Assembly (NCBI GenBank): GCA_964557285.1
Contig: CAZKZS010000001.1
Location: forward strand, 1 to 64,000
Reading direction: 5' to 3'
DNA length: 64,000 nt
DNA from: SB15 sp964557285
GTDB lineage: Bacteria > Chloroflexota > Anaerolineae > Aggregatilineales > J027
In this document: piece after piece, positions 17,788 through 26,508 of the stretch
Layout of the letters: every line of letters starts with the position of its first letter
Position numbering within the stretch: the stretch's first letter is position 1
Made by a program: the position numbers and the translations under genes
The notes under the pieces: generated by a model
Told to the model about the DNA's origin: nothing
Seen by the model: the letters and a program-made list of their open reading frames with translations, nothing else
Database searches by the model: none

Positions 17788-17810
17788 GGGACACGGCAGC
17801 GCCGTGTCCC
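17788..17810. repeat. Hairpin repeat family B, copy 1
   Basis: A perfect 10-bp palindrome, GGGACACGGC-AGC-GCCGTGTCCC. Further copies with the same stem and a different 3-nt loop are at 39217, 50808 and 57040. No T tract follows, so it is not a classical terminator. Confidence 0.9.
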
Positions 17811-17888
17811 TTCAGACGCAATCCCAGGGATTAAAAAACCCTTTGTATTCGGTAGAATACTGATGATTTTCACACAGGAGTTTCCTCC

Positions 17889-20345
17889 ATGCCGCCGATT
17901 CCGGCTGTTTATCCTCTCACTTTACGCCTTGCTGCCGATGCCCGCACCGGACGCACCACCTATGCCGATGACCAGAGTTGGGAAGTGGCGCTCGGCCAGA
18001 ATGACCAGCCTGCTGTTGCCCTGCAAACGCGCTACGGCGGGCGGGTAGGGCTGCTTCGACTCGTCCCGATGGTACGGGGCGAAAGTCAGGTGCTGTACGA
18101 AGCCCGTCATTTTTCTGGCTCGCCGCGTCTGACCCTGCTCACTCCCGACGCGCTGCGTCTGGAAATGGAAATTACTGCCGGATTACACATGGGGTTTTAT
18201 GCCTGGGTGATTCATTCACAGGCAGTCGGTGGGAGTCTGATGTTCACCAACCGGACAAAACAGCCTATCACCCTGACCGCCGAAATTTATGCTCAGGCCA
18301 TGCGCGAAAAACAAACCGTTCCCATGAGCATCCTCACGTTGGAAGCGGGAAGCGGCGCGGCGGTAGGGCTTTCCCTGGGGCAAATCGGAAACTTGCAGCC
18401 CGTTCTCTTGATGGAACACGCGCGTGAAAATCCGACTGCTAAACTCAGCGCCCCGTTAACAATTCCACCAGCCAAAACCCTTTCTGTAAAATTTGTGCTG
18501 GCTTCTTTTCCCCAACTCGAAACCTCCCTGGAAGAAGCCTATGTCTGGTTATACAACGCCGACTGGAACGCCCATGTGAAAGGCATCCAGCAGCGACAGG
18601 CGCAGCTTCCGGCCATTGAAACGGGCGACCCAGAGCTTGACGCGGCGGTGATGCTCAGCCAGCAGGCCGCCCTGCGGAGTCTCATTGGCAAAACCGATTT
18701 TTTCCCCTATCCGTCACCCGTTTTTGTCCGCCTGTCCGGAATGGGATTTTCCCCTAATGGCACAGGCAGCGACCACATTCGCCCCTGGGAAGGGCAAAAC
18801 GCGCTGGATACCTATCAACTTGTCAGCAGCCTTGTTACCCTTGACCCGTCGCTGGTCAAAGGAATCATTAAAAATTACCTGTCGGTGCAGGGAAAAGATG
18901 GTTTTGTAGATGCCATTCCGGGGGCGGGAGGTCAGCGTGCGGGTGTGCTGCTTGCCCCATTTCTGGCACAGATGACCGCGCTTGTTTACCAGTACACGCA
19001 GGACAAAACCTTTGTGCAGGAAGTTTACCCCCGCCTGCTCAGATTTTATACATACTGGTTTTCTCAGGATGCGGACGGCGACGGTTTCCCTGAATGGCAG
19101 AACGTTTTGCAGGCCAATCTGGATTATCACCCCCTGTTTTTAAAGCTGCATCAAATGGCACAGGAGTCGCTGGTAGCGCTGCTGGAATCGCCGGATTTAG
19201 GGACATATCTGCTCAATGAGGGGCGGGCGCTGCTGTATCTGGCGGCGGAAACCGGACAGCCAGCCGAAAAAGTTGCTCCATATCACGAAAAATTAAAAGT
19301 GTCTTTGTTAGAAAGCTGGCAGGACAATCATTTTATCTACCGGGACCGGGATACCCATAAGGCGCTGGTGGGGGAAACCCTGTTTTCTGCAATGGGCGAC
19401 CAGATGTTGCCCGCCCCCCTGACTTTGCAAGCGCCAGCGAATCTCCTGATTCAGGTTGAGGGCAGTGGCACAAACAAACCCAAAATGCTCAGAGTTAGAC
19501 TCGAAGGGCTGGATCGAGAGGGTAAACCCGCTTCCGAGGTGATTGAAGGCAACCAGTTTAGCTGGTATCGCAGCCGGGGCGGGGCTGTCACCCGTACCGC
19601 GTGGCAGCGCATCGACCATCTCACAGTAGAGGGGTTGAGTCGGGTATATGAATATCAGGTCAAAACGGTTGACCTCAGCCAGCGCGATTTCAGCCAGCTT
19701 TTGCCCTATACCACAGGCATTTTGAGCGAAAAACAGCAAAAAGCCCTTTTGAATGAACTTAAGGAAAAATACGGGCGGGAATATGGCCTGGCAACCTCTG
19801 AATCGCGGGACGACCTGCAAAACCGGATGGTGCTGCCCTGGGTGATGATGATGGGGCTGGCGCTGCTGGAACAGGGGGAAAGCCGCCTGAGCGCGGAACT
19901 TTTAGAAAAAGTGACGGTGGCTCAGGTGAACGCCCTCAAATCTCAGGGCAGCTTTTTCCAGTGGTACGATGCAGTCAGCGGCGCAGGATTGGGGCTTCAG
20001 GAACACACCACCGGACTTATACCGCTTCACTGGCTCATGCAGTGTATTGGCGTGGTCGTGCTGGATAGTGGTACAGTTAGTATCCTGAAACCTTTTGGCC
20101 TGAAAAAGAAAGTCACTCTTGTGCATCACGGAGTCAAAATCGCACGCAGCACACGCAAATTAAGTATCAGATTTTCAAGTGGACATACCGTTGAACTGCC
20201 TGCCGATGCCCCGTCACAGGTGATTCGTGACCCTCACTATCACTCGACGGCGGCGGAAACCATCATTGAACCGCCTGCTCCTTCGCGCAGCCGCAAACCT
20301 GCCCAGACAGGTAAAATTCCCCTGACCCATGAGGGGGAAAACTAA
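17889..20345 (+). CDS. Six-hairpin glycosidase-like protein
   Basis: 818 residues without a signal peptide. An N-terminal beta-rich region (about 1-240) is followed by an alpha-helical domain (about 245-620) with features of (alpha/alpha)6 glycosidases of the GH63/GH37 type: RPWEGQNALDTYQLVSSLV, GGQRAGVLLAPFL and DADGDGFPEWQN, the last resembling the catalytic-loop motif of those families. An insert near 500-600 is beta-rich. A GH assignment is inference; no substrate can be named. The stop overlaps the next start (TAATG). Confidence 0.55.
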   Translation: MPPIPAVYPLTLRLAADARTGRTTYADDQSWEVALGQNDQPAVALQTRYGGRVGLLRLVPMVRGESQVLYEARHFSGSPRLTLLTPDALRLEMEITAGLHMGFYAWVIHSQAVGGSLMFTNRTKQPITLTAEIYAQAMREKQTVPMSILTLEAGSGAAVGLSLGQIGNLQPVLLMEHARENPTAKLSAPLTIPPAKTLSVKFVLASFPQLETSLEEAYVWLYNADWNAHVKGIQQRQAQLPAIETGDPELDAAVMLSQQAALRSLIGKTDFFPYPSPVFVRLSGMGFSPNGTGSDHIRPWEGQNALDTYQLVSSLVTLDPSLVKGIIKNYLSVQGKDGFVDAIPGAGGQRAGVLLAPFLAQMTALVYQYTQDKTFVQEVYPRLLRFYTYWFSQDADGDGFPEWQNVLQANLDYHPLFLKLHQMAQESLVALLESPDLGTYLLNEGRALLYLAAETGQPAEKVAPYHEKLKVSLLESWQDNHFIYRDRDTHKALVGETLFSAMGDQMLPAPLTLQAPANLLIQVEGSGTNKPKMLRVRLEGLDREGKPASEVIEGNQFSWYRSRGGAVTRTAWQRIDHLTVEGLSRVYEYQVKTVDLSQRDFSQLLPYTTGILSEKQQKALLNELKEKYGREYGLATSESRDDLQNRMVLPWVMMMGLALLEQGESRLSAELLEKVTVAQVNALKSQGSFFQWYDAVSGAGLGLQEHTTGLIPLHWLMQCIGVVVLDSGTVSILKPFGLKKKVTLVHHGVKIARSTRKLSIRFSSGHTVELPADAPSQVIRDPHYHSTAAETIIEPPAPSRSRKPAQTGKIPLTHEGEN

Positions 20346-21988
20346 TGCGGCTGCCCTGGAAAATGGTCTTTCTGGCGGGCGGGCTGTTTTTATTTGCATC
20401 ATCGGCCTTTTTTACCCGTCAGGCCGCCGTGCAGGAAGAAATTGAGTTTGTGTTTATTACGGCTACCCCGCGTCGGCCTGCCACCCTGATTCCAACTCAG
20501 GCGATTCCTACAGAAGCTCCGGCGGTTGTCATGGTGGAAACCGCAGCCTTTACGCCGACCGTTTTGCCGGATACGCTGACTCCTATGTCTACGCCTACCC
20601 TGTCACCTACTGCTACTGTGACGTTAACCTCTGAACCGCTTCATCTGGTGATGATTACCAGCGAAGTAGGGGCATTTTTACGCGGCGGGCCAGGGGTAGA
20701 TTATCCAGTCGTGGGAGAAGCGCCACCGGGAAGCGTGTACAAAGTCCTTACCTATCACAATCGGGATAATCATCTCTGGTATCAGGTTGAATTACCCACC
20801 GGAGAACAGGGCTGGCTGTCGGAAATGGTGGCGCTGCCCGCCGAAGGAACACGGCTGGAAGAAATCGCACTGGCGGAAACGCTGCCCCCGACCCCCTTGC
20901 CAACGTCTACTGTAACCGCAACTCCTACCAGCACCCCGCCCCTAAACGCTGATGCGTATGTGAGTTATGAACGTGACCAGCTTCGCTTGCGAAGCGCCCC
21001 CAATAACGAAGCCGACGTGCTGACTCTGCTGGACGAACTGACTCCGCTGACTCTCCGCGCCCGCACACCGGATAATAGCTGGTACAACGTGACCACCGCA
21101 AGCGGGCGCGAAGGCTGGGTAATGGCGCAGTTTGTCACGGTCAATTTGCCGATTGAAAATGTCCCAATTCTCCAACCGACTCCGACCATGGATTTGCCTA
21201 ACGTCAACGAATGTATTTCCATCGTCGGCGATTCCATGCCCTACGGCCACATCATTTACAAGATTCCGGGGTATGGTTTTAGCACTGTGCGGGCAACTCC
21301 GTTCAGCATCATTCTTGCTAATCAGCTTGAGGCAGCCGGACGGCCTGTTCCCGTTTTAGACCGAACAGTTCCGGCGGCGCTGCTGTGGGATAACGGACGT
21401 ATTCCCTATCGGAAATCGCCAGAGTACACGCAGCTTCTCAATGACCGATGCCGTTTTACTGTGATTGTGCCGTTTATCAATGATTTGAGTGTGGGGGAAG
21501 ACCGTCCCGATGCGGTAGGCGCTCATATGAACGACCTGGTGACGCTGATTCAAACCCTCAACCAGACCAACCCGGACGGAAAAATTTTAATTCTGGGGTT
21601 TTATTATGGTACACCTGCCGAATTTGTCTGGTCATACGCTAAAGGGTACACGGTAGAAAATGTAAACCTGTTTAACCAGCGCCTTTTTGAAGCCTGTGCG
21701 CCGGGTGGCATGATTGGCGTTCTGGGTAACGTCACCTGTGCGCCGATAGAAAGTATGCTCTGGGCGGTAGGCAGCGGAGCATTTGCTGGAGAAGCCCAGG
21801 AAACCACCATCCGGGGATCACTCTATGAACCTCTGCCTGCGGACGGACAGCCCCTGTTTGAAGCCTTCTGGTCGCTTCACCCCGGCGAACCCATCATCGG
21901 GGATGGGATTCATCTGAGTGAGCAGGGAAAAATCGCGCTGGCACAGTTTGTCATTACCCAGTTAATTGCTATCAGCCCGGATTGGTGA
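20345..21988 (+). CDS. Exported SH3b-SGNH hydrolase protein
   Basis: 547 residues: an N-terminal signal or anchor, a Thr-Pro-rich linker, two SH3b-like domains (about 95-165 and 200-265; each has a GG/LRSAP...W motif and GWL or GWV end), then an SGNH/GDSL hydrolase domain. The nucleophile is Ser297 in GDS (295-297) and the catalytic dyad D520-x-x-H523 is in DGIHLSEQG. It probably acts on esters at the cell surface, for example O-acetyl groups on glycans, with SH3b domains binding the wall. Co-transcribed with the glycosidase-like gene. Confidence 0.8.
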   Translation: MRLPWKMVFLAGGLFLFASSAFFTRQAAVQEEIEFVFITATPRRPATLIPTQAIPTEAPAVVMVETAAFTPTVLPDTLTPMSTPTLSPTATVTLTSEPLHLVMITSEVGAFLRGGPGVDYPVVGEAPPGSVYKVLTYHNRDNHLWYQVELPTGEQGWLSEMVALPAEGTRLEEIALAETLPPTPLPTSTVTATPTSTPPLNADAYVSYERDQLRLRSAPNNEADVLTLLDELTPLTLRARTPDNSWYNVTTASGREGWVMAQFVTVNLPIENVPILQPTPTMDLPNVNECISIVGDSMPYGHIIYKIPGYGFSTVRATPFSIILANQLEAAGRPVPVLDRTVPAALLWDNGRIPYRKSPEYTQLLNDRCRFTVIVPFINDLSVGEDRPDAVGAHMNDLVTLIQTLNQTNPDGKILILGFYYGTPAEFVWSYAKGYTVENVNLFNQRLFEACAPGGMIGVLGNVTCAPIESMLWAVGSGAFAGEAQETTIRGSLYEPLPADGQPLFEAFWSLHPGEPIIGDGIHLSEQGKIALAQFVITQLIAISPDW

Positions 21989-22030
21989 GTTGCGTTAAAA
22001 TTGAGTTAATTCTGCTAGCAGGGCAAATAT

Positions 22031-23029
22031 ATGGGGCCGACTTCCGAGTTCATTTTTCAGAATGCAGCCGTTGGGATTCTGATGGTCGGGAGTCAGGGGG
22101 AACTGCTGCGGTTAAATTCGGCGGCAGTAGCCATGCTCTACCTCAAGCCGGAAACGGTATTGGGGCGGCATGTGGGGGAAATTTTCCGCGAAAATCGTCC
22201 GCTTGTCCGGTTATCGCTGCCCGGCGGCCCCAAACAGTTAAATATTCGTCTGGCGAACAACCGTCTGGCGTCTGGCATCGGGGGTGATATAAGTGGGCAG
22301 CGTATTGTTGTACTGCACGACATCACCGAACGGCATGACCTGGACTCGCGGCGGGATGCGCTCATCAAATCCATTTCTCACGATTTACGCAATCCGATTA
22401 ATGCGCTGGGGGGGTACGCCGACCTGGTGCGGAAATTTGGCGCGTTAAATCCGCAGCAGGAACGTTTTATGACGCGCATCCAGCAGACCACCAATAAGCT
22501 GTATGAGATGACGGAAAAATTAGTCGATTTATCCTGGATTGAAGCCGGAATGCCGCTGGAACATATTCCAGTGGAACTCATCGGGTTGACCCGTGAGGTC
22601 ATGCGCGAACTCTCTTATGAAGCCTACAAAGCGGGGGTCAGCATTGTGAACAGCATACCGGACGAATGTCCGGCGGTCATGGGCGACCCCCGCAGTTTAA
22701 AAAAGTCGATTTATTATCTGCTGGATAATGCCATCCGATACTCTATGGGCGGCAATAACGTCGTCATTCACGCCTGGCATAATCTGACGCATGTGTATTA
22801 CACAGTAGCGGATCAGGGCATCGGCATTAGCGAAGAAGACCAGTCCAAAATCTGGGATAGGCTGTGGCGTTCCAGTGATGAACGGGTGCGGGATGTAGCG
22901 GGGGCGGGTATCGGATTAACCTATGTACGGACGGTAATTCGGCGGCATGGCGGCAAAATCCATGTGGACAGCACGCTTAATGAGGGGTCAACCTTTACTT
23001 TTGAGCTTCCCTTAATGCGAGGCAGTTAA
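22031..23029 (+). CDS. PAS-domain sensor histidine kinase (orphan)
   Basis: 332 residues, no membrane segment. A PAS domain at about 6-100 (NAAVGILMVGSQGELLRLNSA, ending HDITER) leads into a HisKA domain with phospho-acceptor His117 (SISHDLRNP) and an HATPase_c domain: N box LLDNAIRYS, G1 DQGIGIS, G2 AGIGLTYV. It phosphorylates itself and then a response regulator; none is encoded nearby. The GNAT gene starts 1 bp after its stop. Confidence 0.9.
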   Translation: MGPTSEFIFQNAAVGILMVGSQGELLRLNSAAVAMLYLKPETVLGRHVGEIFRENRPLVRLSLPGGPKQLNIRLANNRLASGIGGDISGQRIVVLHDITERHDLDSRRDALIKSISHDLRNPINALGGYADLVRKFGALNPQQERFMTRIQQTTNKLYEMTEKLVDLSWIEAGMPLEHIPVELIGLTREVMRELSYEAYKAGVSIVNSIPDECPAVMGDPRSLKKSIYYLLDNAIRYSMGGNNVVIHAWHNLTHVYYTVADQGIGISEEDQSKIWDRLWRSSDERVRDVAGAGIGLTYVRTVIRRHGGKIHVDSTLNEGSTFTFELPLMRGS

Positions 23030-23030
23030 T

Positions 23031-23792
23031 ATGCTCCTGGCAGCGTTTGAAAATATTCGTGATTTTTGCGAGCGTATGTACTGGGACTGGCCGGAAGCCA
23101 TTACCGAACATGGATTAGGCTATGTTTTAAATTACAGTGGGCTGACCTGGCTTTCCGGCGCAAATCAACTCTGGATAGATGACCCGTCCATTGTCACGCC
23201 GATGTTTCTGGAAATGTGTCTGCGATTTTTCCGTCCGTACCGCGCCGAATGGAGTGCTGTGGTCATGCCGGAGGTACAGCCGGGCTTAAAGGAGCAAATT
23301 TTACGCGCAGGCGGATACATTCGATGGGATAGTCCGGTGATGATATTAGAAGGTGTTCCGGATTCTTTTCCTTTCAGCCGCACCATCAGCATCCGTCCCA
23401 TACGCGGCAGCATCATGGAACGGCAGGCACAACGTATTTTAAGCGAAGCCTTTTACCTTGATCATGCGGTGAATTTACGGCTGGTGCGTCCCGACCATGA
23501 AAATGACCCCACCATTCATCACTATATGGCTTATTACGATAATCATCCGGCAGCCGTTGCCACACTGACGCTCACCGAAGACATGGCAGGCATCTGGAAT
23601 GTAGGAACGCGGCGCATGTTCCGGCGCAAAGGGCTGGCCTCTGCGCTGGTGCAGCAAATCTGTTATGATGCAAGGCGGTTCGGATATTCCCATACTATGC
23701 TCATGGCGAGCAGCATGGGGCAGCCGATTTATGAAAAAATGGGATATACCGTCGTCGCTGAAATTTTATATATGGGTCTGGCAAGTTATTAG
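23031..23792 (+). CDS. GNAT-family N-acetyltransferase
   Basis: 253 residues. The C-terminal half carries the acetyl-CoA binding fold: AVATLTLTEDMAGIWNVGT, then RRKGLASALVQQICYDA (motif A, R/Q-x-x-G-x-A variant) and a final GYSHTMLMASSMGQPIYEKMGY strand-helix. The N-terminal half is less conserved. The substrate is unknown. Packed between the kinase and the nitrilase, so the three are likely one operon. Confidence 0.8.
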   Translation: MLLAAFENIRDFCERMYWDWPEAITEHGLGYVLNYSGLTWLSGANQLWIDDPSIVTPMFLEMCLRFFRPYRAEWSAVVMPEVQPGLKEQILRAGGYIRWDSPVMILEGVPDSFPFSRTISIRPIRGSIMERQAQRILSEAFYLDHAVNLRLVRPDHENDPTIHHYMAYYDNHPAAVATLTLTEDMAGIWNVGTRRMFRRKGLASALVQQICYDARRFGYSHTMLMASSMGQPIYEKMGYTVVAEILYMGLASY

Positions 23793-23797
23793 AGGGC

Positions 23798-24694
23798 ATG
23801 ATGGATACAAAACCCCACCTTGATTTAGAGGAAACCCGTCCACGTTATGACTTTGAAGTGTCACCGGAAGCGTCAGAGTATCTGCCGATACGTCCGAACG
23901 GGGTGCGTATCGCACTGATACATTTTGAGCCGCAGCCTGAAAAAAGTGATAACATGCAAACGGCGGTGCGGCTGGCATGGCAGGCGGCAGAGGAGGGCGC
24001 GAATATTATCGCCTTCCCCGAAATGTTTTTGCTGCCCTGGCATTTTGCCTCCGATGATCCTGCATCATATAAACATTTAGCCGACCCCTTTAACAGCCAT
24101 GTCTGGATACCGCTTCGCACCCTGGCACGCGATAAACAGGTGGTGCTGGTGTGTCCTTTTTTTGAACGCGGGGACGACAAAAAAAATTACAATAGCTGCC
24201 TGGTGATTGATATACACGGGGAAATTGCGGGCTGCTATCGGAAGCGGCATCTCCCCCCCGATAACGAACGGCTGCACATGACCCCCGGGGATGGTATTTT
24301 TTCCGCTTTTCAGACGGCTTATGGGCGGATTGGGGTCTATATCTGCTGGGATAATTTTTTTCCGGAAGGAGCGCGAGCGCTGGCGCTGGACGGGGCGGAT
24401 ATTGTGTTTGCGCCCTCCGCCGCTACGGAAGTGGACGCGGCTTACAAGTGGGAAATTGCCATTGCCTCCCATGCGCTGGCAAACGGCATCCCCTGGGTGC
24501 GGATTAACCGGATTGAGTCTCCCTGCTATCGGGCGAGTTTTGTGGCGCTGGCCTCTGGTGAACTGATTCCGGTAGACAGCAGTGAAGGGTTTGCGCTGGT
24601 GGATATTGATTACACGGCCACCGACCGCATCCGTGAAAAATGGCCGTTTCTGGATGACCGCCGCCCCGACCAGTATATGGGATTGGTGAAGTAG
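23798..24694 (+). CDS. Carbon-nitrogen hydrolase (nitrilase superfamily)
   Basis: 298 residues with the full Glu-Lys-Cys triad: Glu75 in FPEMF, Lys149 in YRKRHLPP and Cys183 in ICWDNFFPE. The fold hydrolyses amides such as N-carbamoyl compounds or omega-amides; the substrate is not evident. A short N-terminal extension of about 30 residues precedes the first strand (VRIALIHFEP). It begins 5 bp after the GNAT gene. Confidence 0.88.
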   Translation: MMDTKPHLDLEETRPRYDFEVSPEASEYLPIRPNGVRIALIHFEPQPEKSDNMQTAVRLAWQAAEEGANIIAFPEMFLLPWHFASDDPASYKHLADPFNSHVWIPLRTLARDKQVVLVCPFFERGDDKKNYNSCLVIDIHGEIAGCYRKRHLPPDNERLHMTPGDGIFSAFQTAYGRIGVYICWDNFFPEGARALALDGADIVFAPSAATEVDAAYKWEIAIASHALANGIPWVRINRIESPCYRASFVALASGELIPVDSSEGFALVDIDYTATDRIREKWPFLDDRRPDQYMGLVK

Positions 24695-24769
24695 GCTGTG
24701 CGCGGGTCAGACGTACAAAAATAAGGCTGACTTTTGTAGTATAAATGGCGGGGGAGTAAGATAGAACGC

Positions 24770-26401
24770 ATGGACAATACGCAGAACACCCACCAGTCTA
24801 ATGAAACCCGTCGGCAGCCGCCCGTCAATCATACCACGCCGCCAACGGTAGTCAGTCAGGGAACGACTCGTCTGGATACCGACAGTGAAGCGGCGACCGA
24901 TGTGAGTATGCCAGTGGTTGGCAGCCAGGCGCACCGCTACGGATACACCGCCCCTTCCCATCGACCCAAACCGAATCGCCGCCGGATGTTTATGGGCGGG
25001 TGTCTGGCGATTGGTGGGGCGTTTCTGGCTTTTGGCGTGGTCGCGCTGATTGTGGGTGCGATTCTGCTGCCGCCCATTTACCGCGCCCAGCGCCCCGAAA
25101 TTCAGGAAATCTGGTGCAGTCGTGCTGACCGGATCGGGTTGGGCGGTGTAGTCTGCGAATGGAAACCCACGCCGCCTTTTGAATTTATCCCTACCCTCCC
25201 TCCTATGGAGAATACGATTGACCCGATGAGCATTTTGACCCCCGCTTCCGCGACTCCGGCGGCTGGGGCGCTGCCCACCGAAAGCGGCCTGATTCCGTCA
25301 CAAACGCCAACCCCGACTTTTACCCCGACTCTGCTGCCAACCTCTGCACCGACCGCCACCCCGACTCCTGTTCCCACCTCAACCCCGATTCCGGCGCCTG
25401 TGTCGTATAAAATCGACAATGACCGGATTACCTATCAGGCACAGTGGTGGAATAACTGCGGTCCGGCCACGCTGACCATGACCTTGAGTTATTACGGCTA
25501 TTCTCAGAATCAGGGACCCGCTGCCAATTATCTGAAGCCCAACAGCGAAGATAAAAATGTCAGCCCCTATCAAATGGTGGCCTATGTGAATGAGCAGGCC
25601 AGTGTCTCGCTGCCTGTGCGGGCGTTATATCGGGTGGGCGGAGATACTCAGCTTTTAAAAATCCTGCTTTCTCATGATTTTCCAGTCATCATCGAAAAAG
25701 GGTATGAAGTCAACGATTTGGGCTGGATGGGTCATTACCTGCTGCTGGTCGGATATGACGACAGCCTGCAAACCTTCTATGCCTATGACAGTTATTTAGG
25801 CAACGGGAATGGAAATGGGCGTCCTGAAGCCTACCAGGATGTGGAGCATTACTGGCGGCAGTTTAATCACCTGTTTATTGTGCTGTATGACCCCGCCCGC
25901 GAAGCCGAACTGATGCAGCTGCTTGGCACGCGCAGCGACCCCAAACAGGCCGCGCAAACCGCTTTAGAAGTTGCCCGTACCGAAGCCGCCGCCCGCCCCG
26001 ATGATAACTGGGCATGGTTTAATCTGGGCAGCGCGTACACGATTTTGGGGCAGCACGAACAGGCAGCCCAGGCGTATGATCAGGCTTTTGCGCTGGGGAT
26101 GCCCTGGCGAACACTCTGGTATTTGCACACACCCTATGAATCATATTACGCGGTGGGGCGCTATGATGATGTGCTGGCGCTGGCAAAATCCGCCGAAAGC
26201 ACCACCGTTCATGTGGAGGAAACCTTTTTTTATCGGGGCGGGGTGTATGCGGCGCAGGGCGACACCCAGAAAGCCATCCAGCAGTTTAATCTGGCGCTGA
26301 ACTATAACCGCAATTTTTACCCTGCTACTGCCGCCCGTGATGCCGTTCAGAATGGCACATTCACCCCGCAGTTGATGTTCAGTGTGGGCTTGGGGCGGTA
26401 A
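24770..26401 (+). CDS. Membrane-anchored C39-like peptidase with TPR tail
   Basis: 543 residues: a cytoplasmic N-terminal region (1-75), one membrane helix (about 80-104), a Thr-Pro linker (about 150-210), a C39_2-like papain-fold domain with Cys230 (NNCGPA), His322 (GHYLLL) and Asp340 (YDSYLG), then TPR repeats (about 395-530: WAWFNLGSAYTILGQHEQAAQAY and related). The catalytic triad appears complete, so an exported cysteine peptidase is likely; the target is unknown. The TPRs would lie outside the membrane. Confidence 0.8.
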   Translation: MDNTQNTHQSNETRRQPPVNHTTPPTVVSQGTTRLDTDSEAATDVSMPVVGSQAHRYGYTAPSHRPKPNRRRMFMGGCLAIGGAFLAFGVVALIVGAILLPPIYRAQRPEIQEIWCSRADRIGLGGVVCEWKPTPPFEFIPTLPPMENTIDPMSILTPASATPAAGALPTESGLIPSQTPTPTFTPTLLPTSAPTATPTPVPTSTPIPAPVSYKIDNDRITYQAQWWNNCGPATLTMTLSYYGYSQNQGPAANYLKPNSEDKNVSPYQMVAYVNEQASVSLPVRALYRVGGDTQLLKILLSHDFPVIIEKGYEVNDLGWMGHYLLLVGYDDSLQTFYAYDSYLGNGNGNGRPEAYQDVEHYWRQFNHLFIVLYDPAREAELMQLLGTRSDPKQAAQTALEVARTEAAARPDDNWAWFNLGSAYTILGQHEQAAQAYDQAFALGMPWRTLWYLHTPYESYYAVGRYDDVLALAKSAESTTVHVEETFFYRGGVYAAQGDTQKAIQQFNLALNYNRNFYPATAARDAVQNGTFTPQLMFSVGLGR

Positions 26402-26444
26402 GGGGATTGTTTTATCCCCACCCGCCATTAGCTCATAGGTGGAC

Positions 26445-26487
26445 GTAGGGGCAGGGACAAGCGAACGTAGTGAGCGATACCTGCCCT
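26445..26487 (+). repeat. Dispersed repeat family A, copy 2
   Basis: Same 43-bp unit as at 16906, with G for A after GGCAGG and A for G before CCTGCCC. On the minus strand its CCTGCCC/GGGCAGG parts could help form a hairpin after the GH13 gene. Confidence 0.85.
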
Positions 26488-26508
26488 AAAAACGTTGGGC
26501 AGGGATTT

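Noticed and set aside
24714..24738. TACAAAA / TTTTGTA inverted repeat before the C39-TPR gene as a riboswitch or terminator
   Set aside because: A/T-rich 7-bp stem with no further structure and no T run; likely chance.
26402..26419. GGGGAT / ATCCCC hairpin after the C39-TPR gene as a terminator
   Set aside because: Stem of 6 bp with no T run after it.
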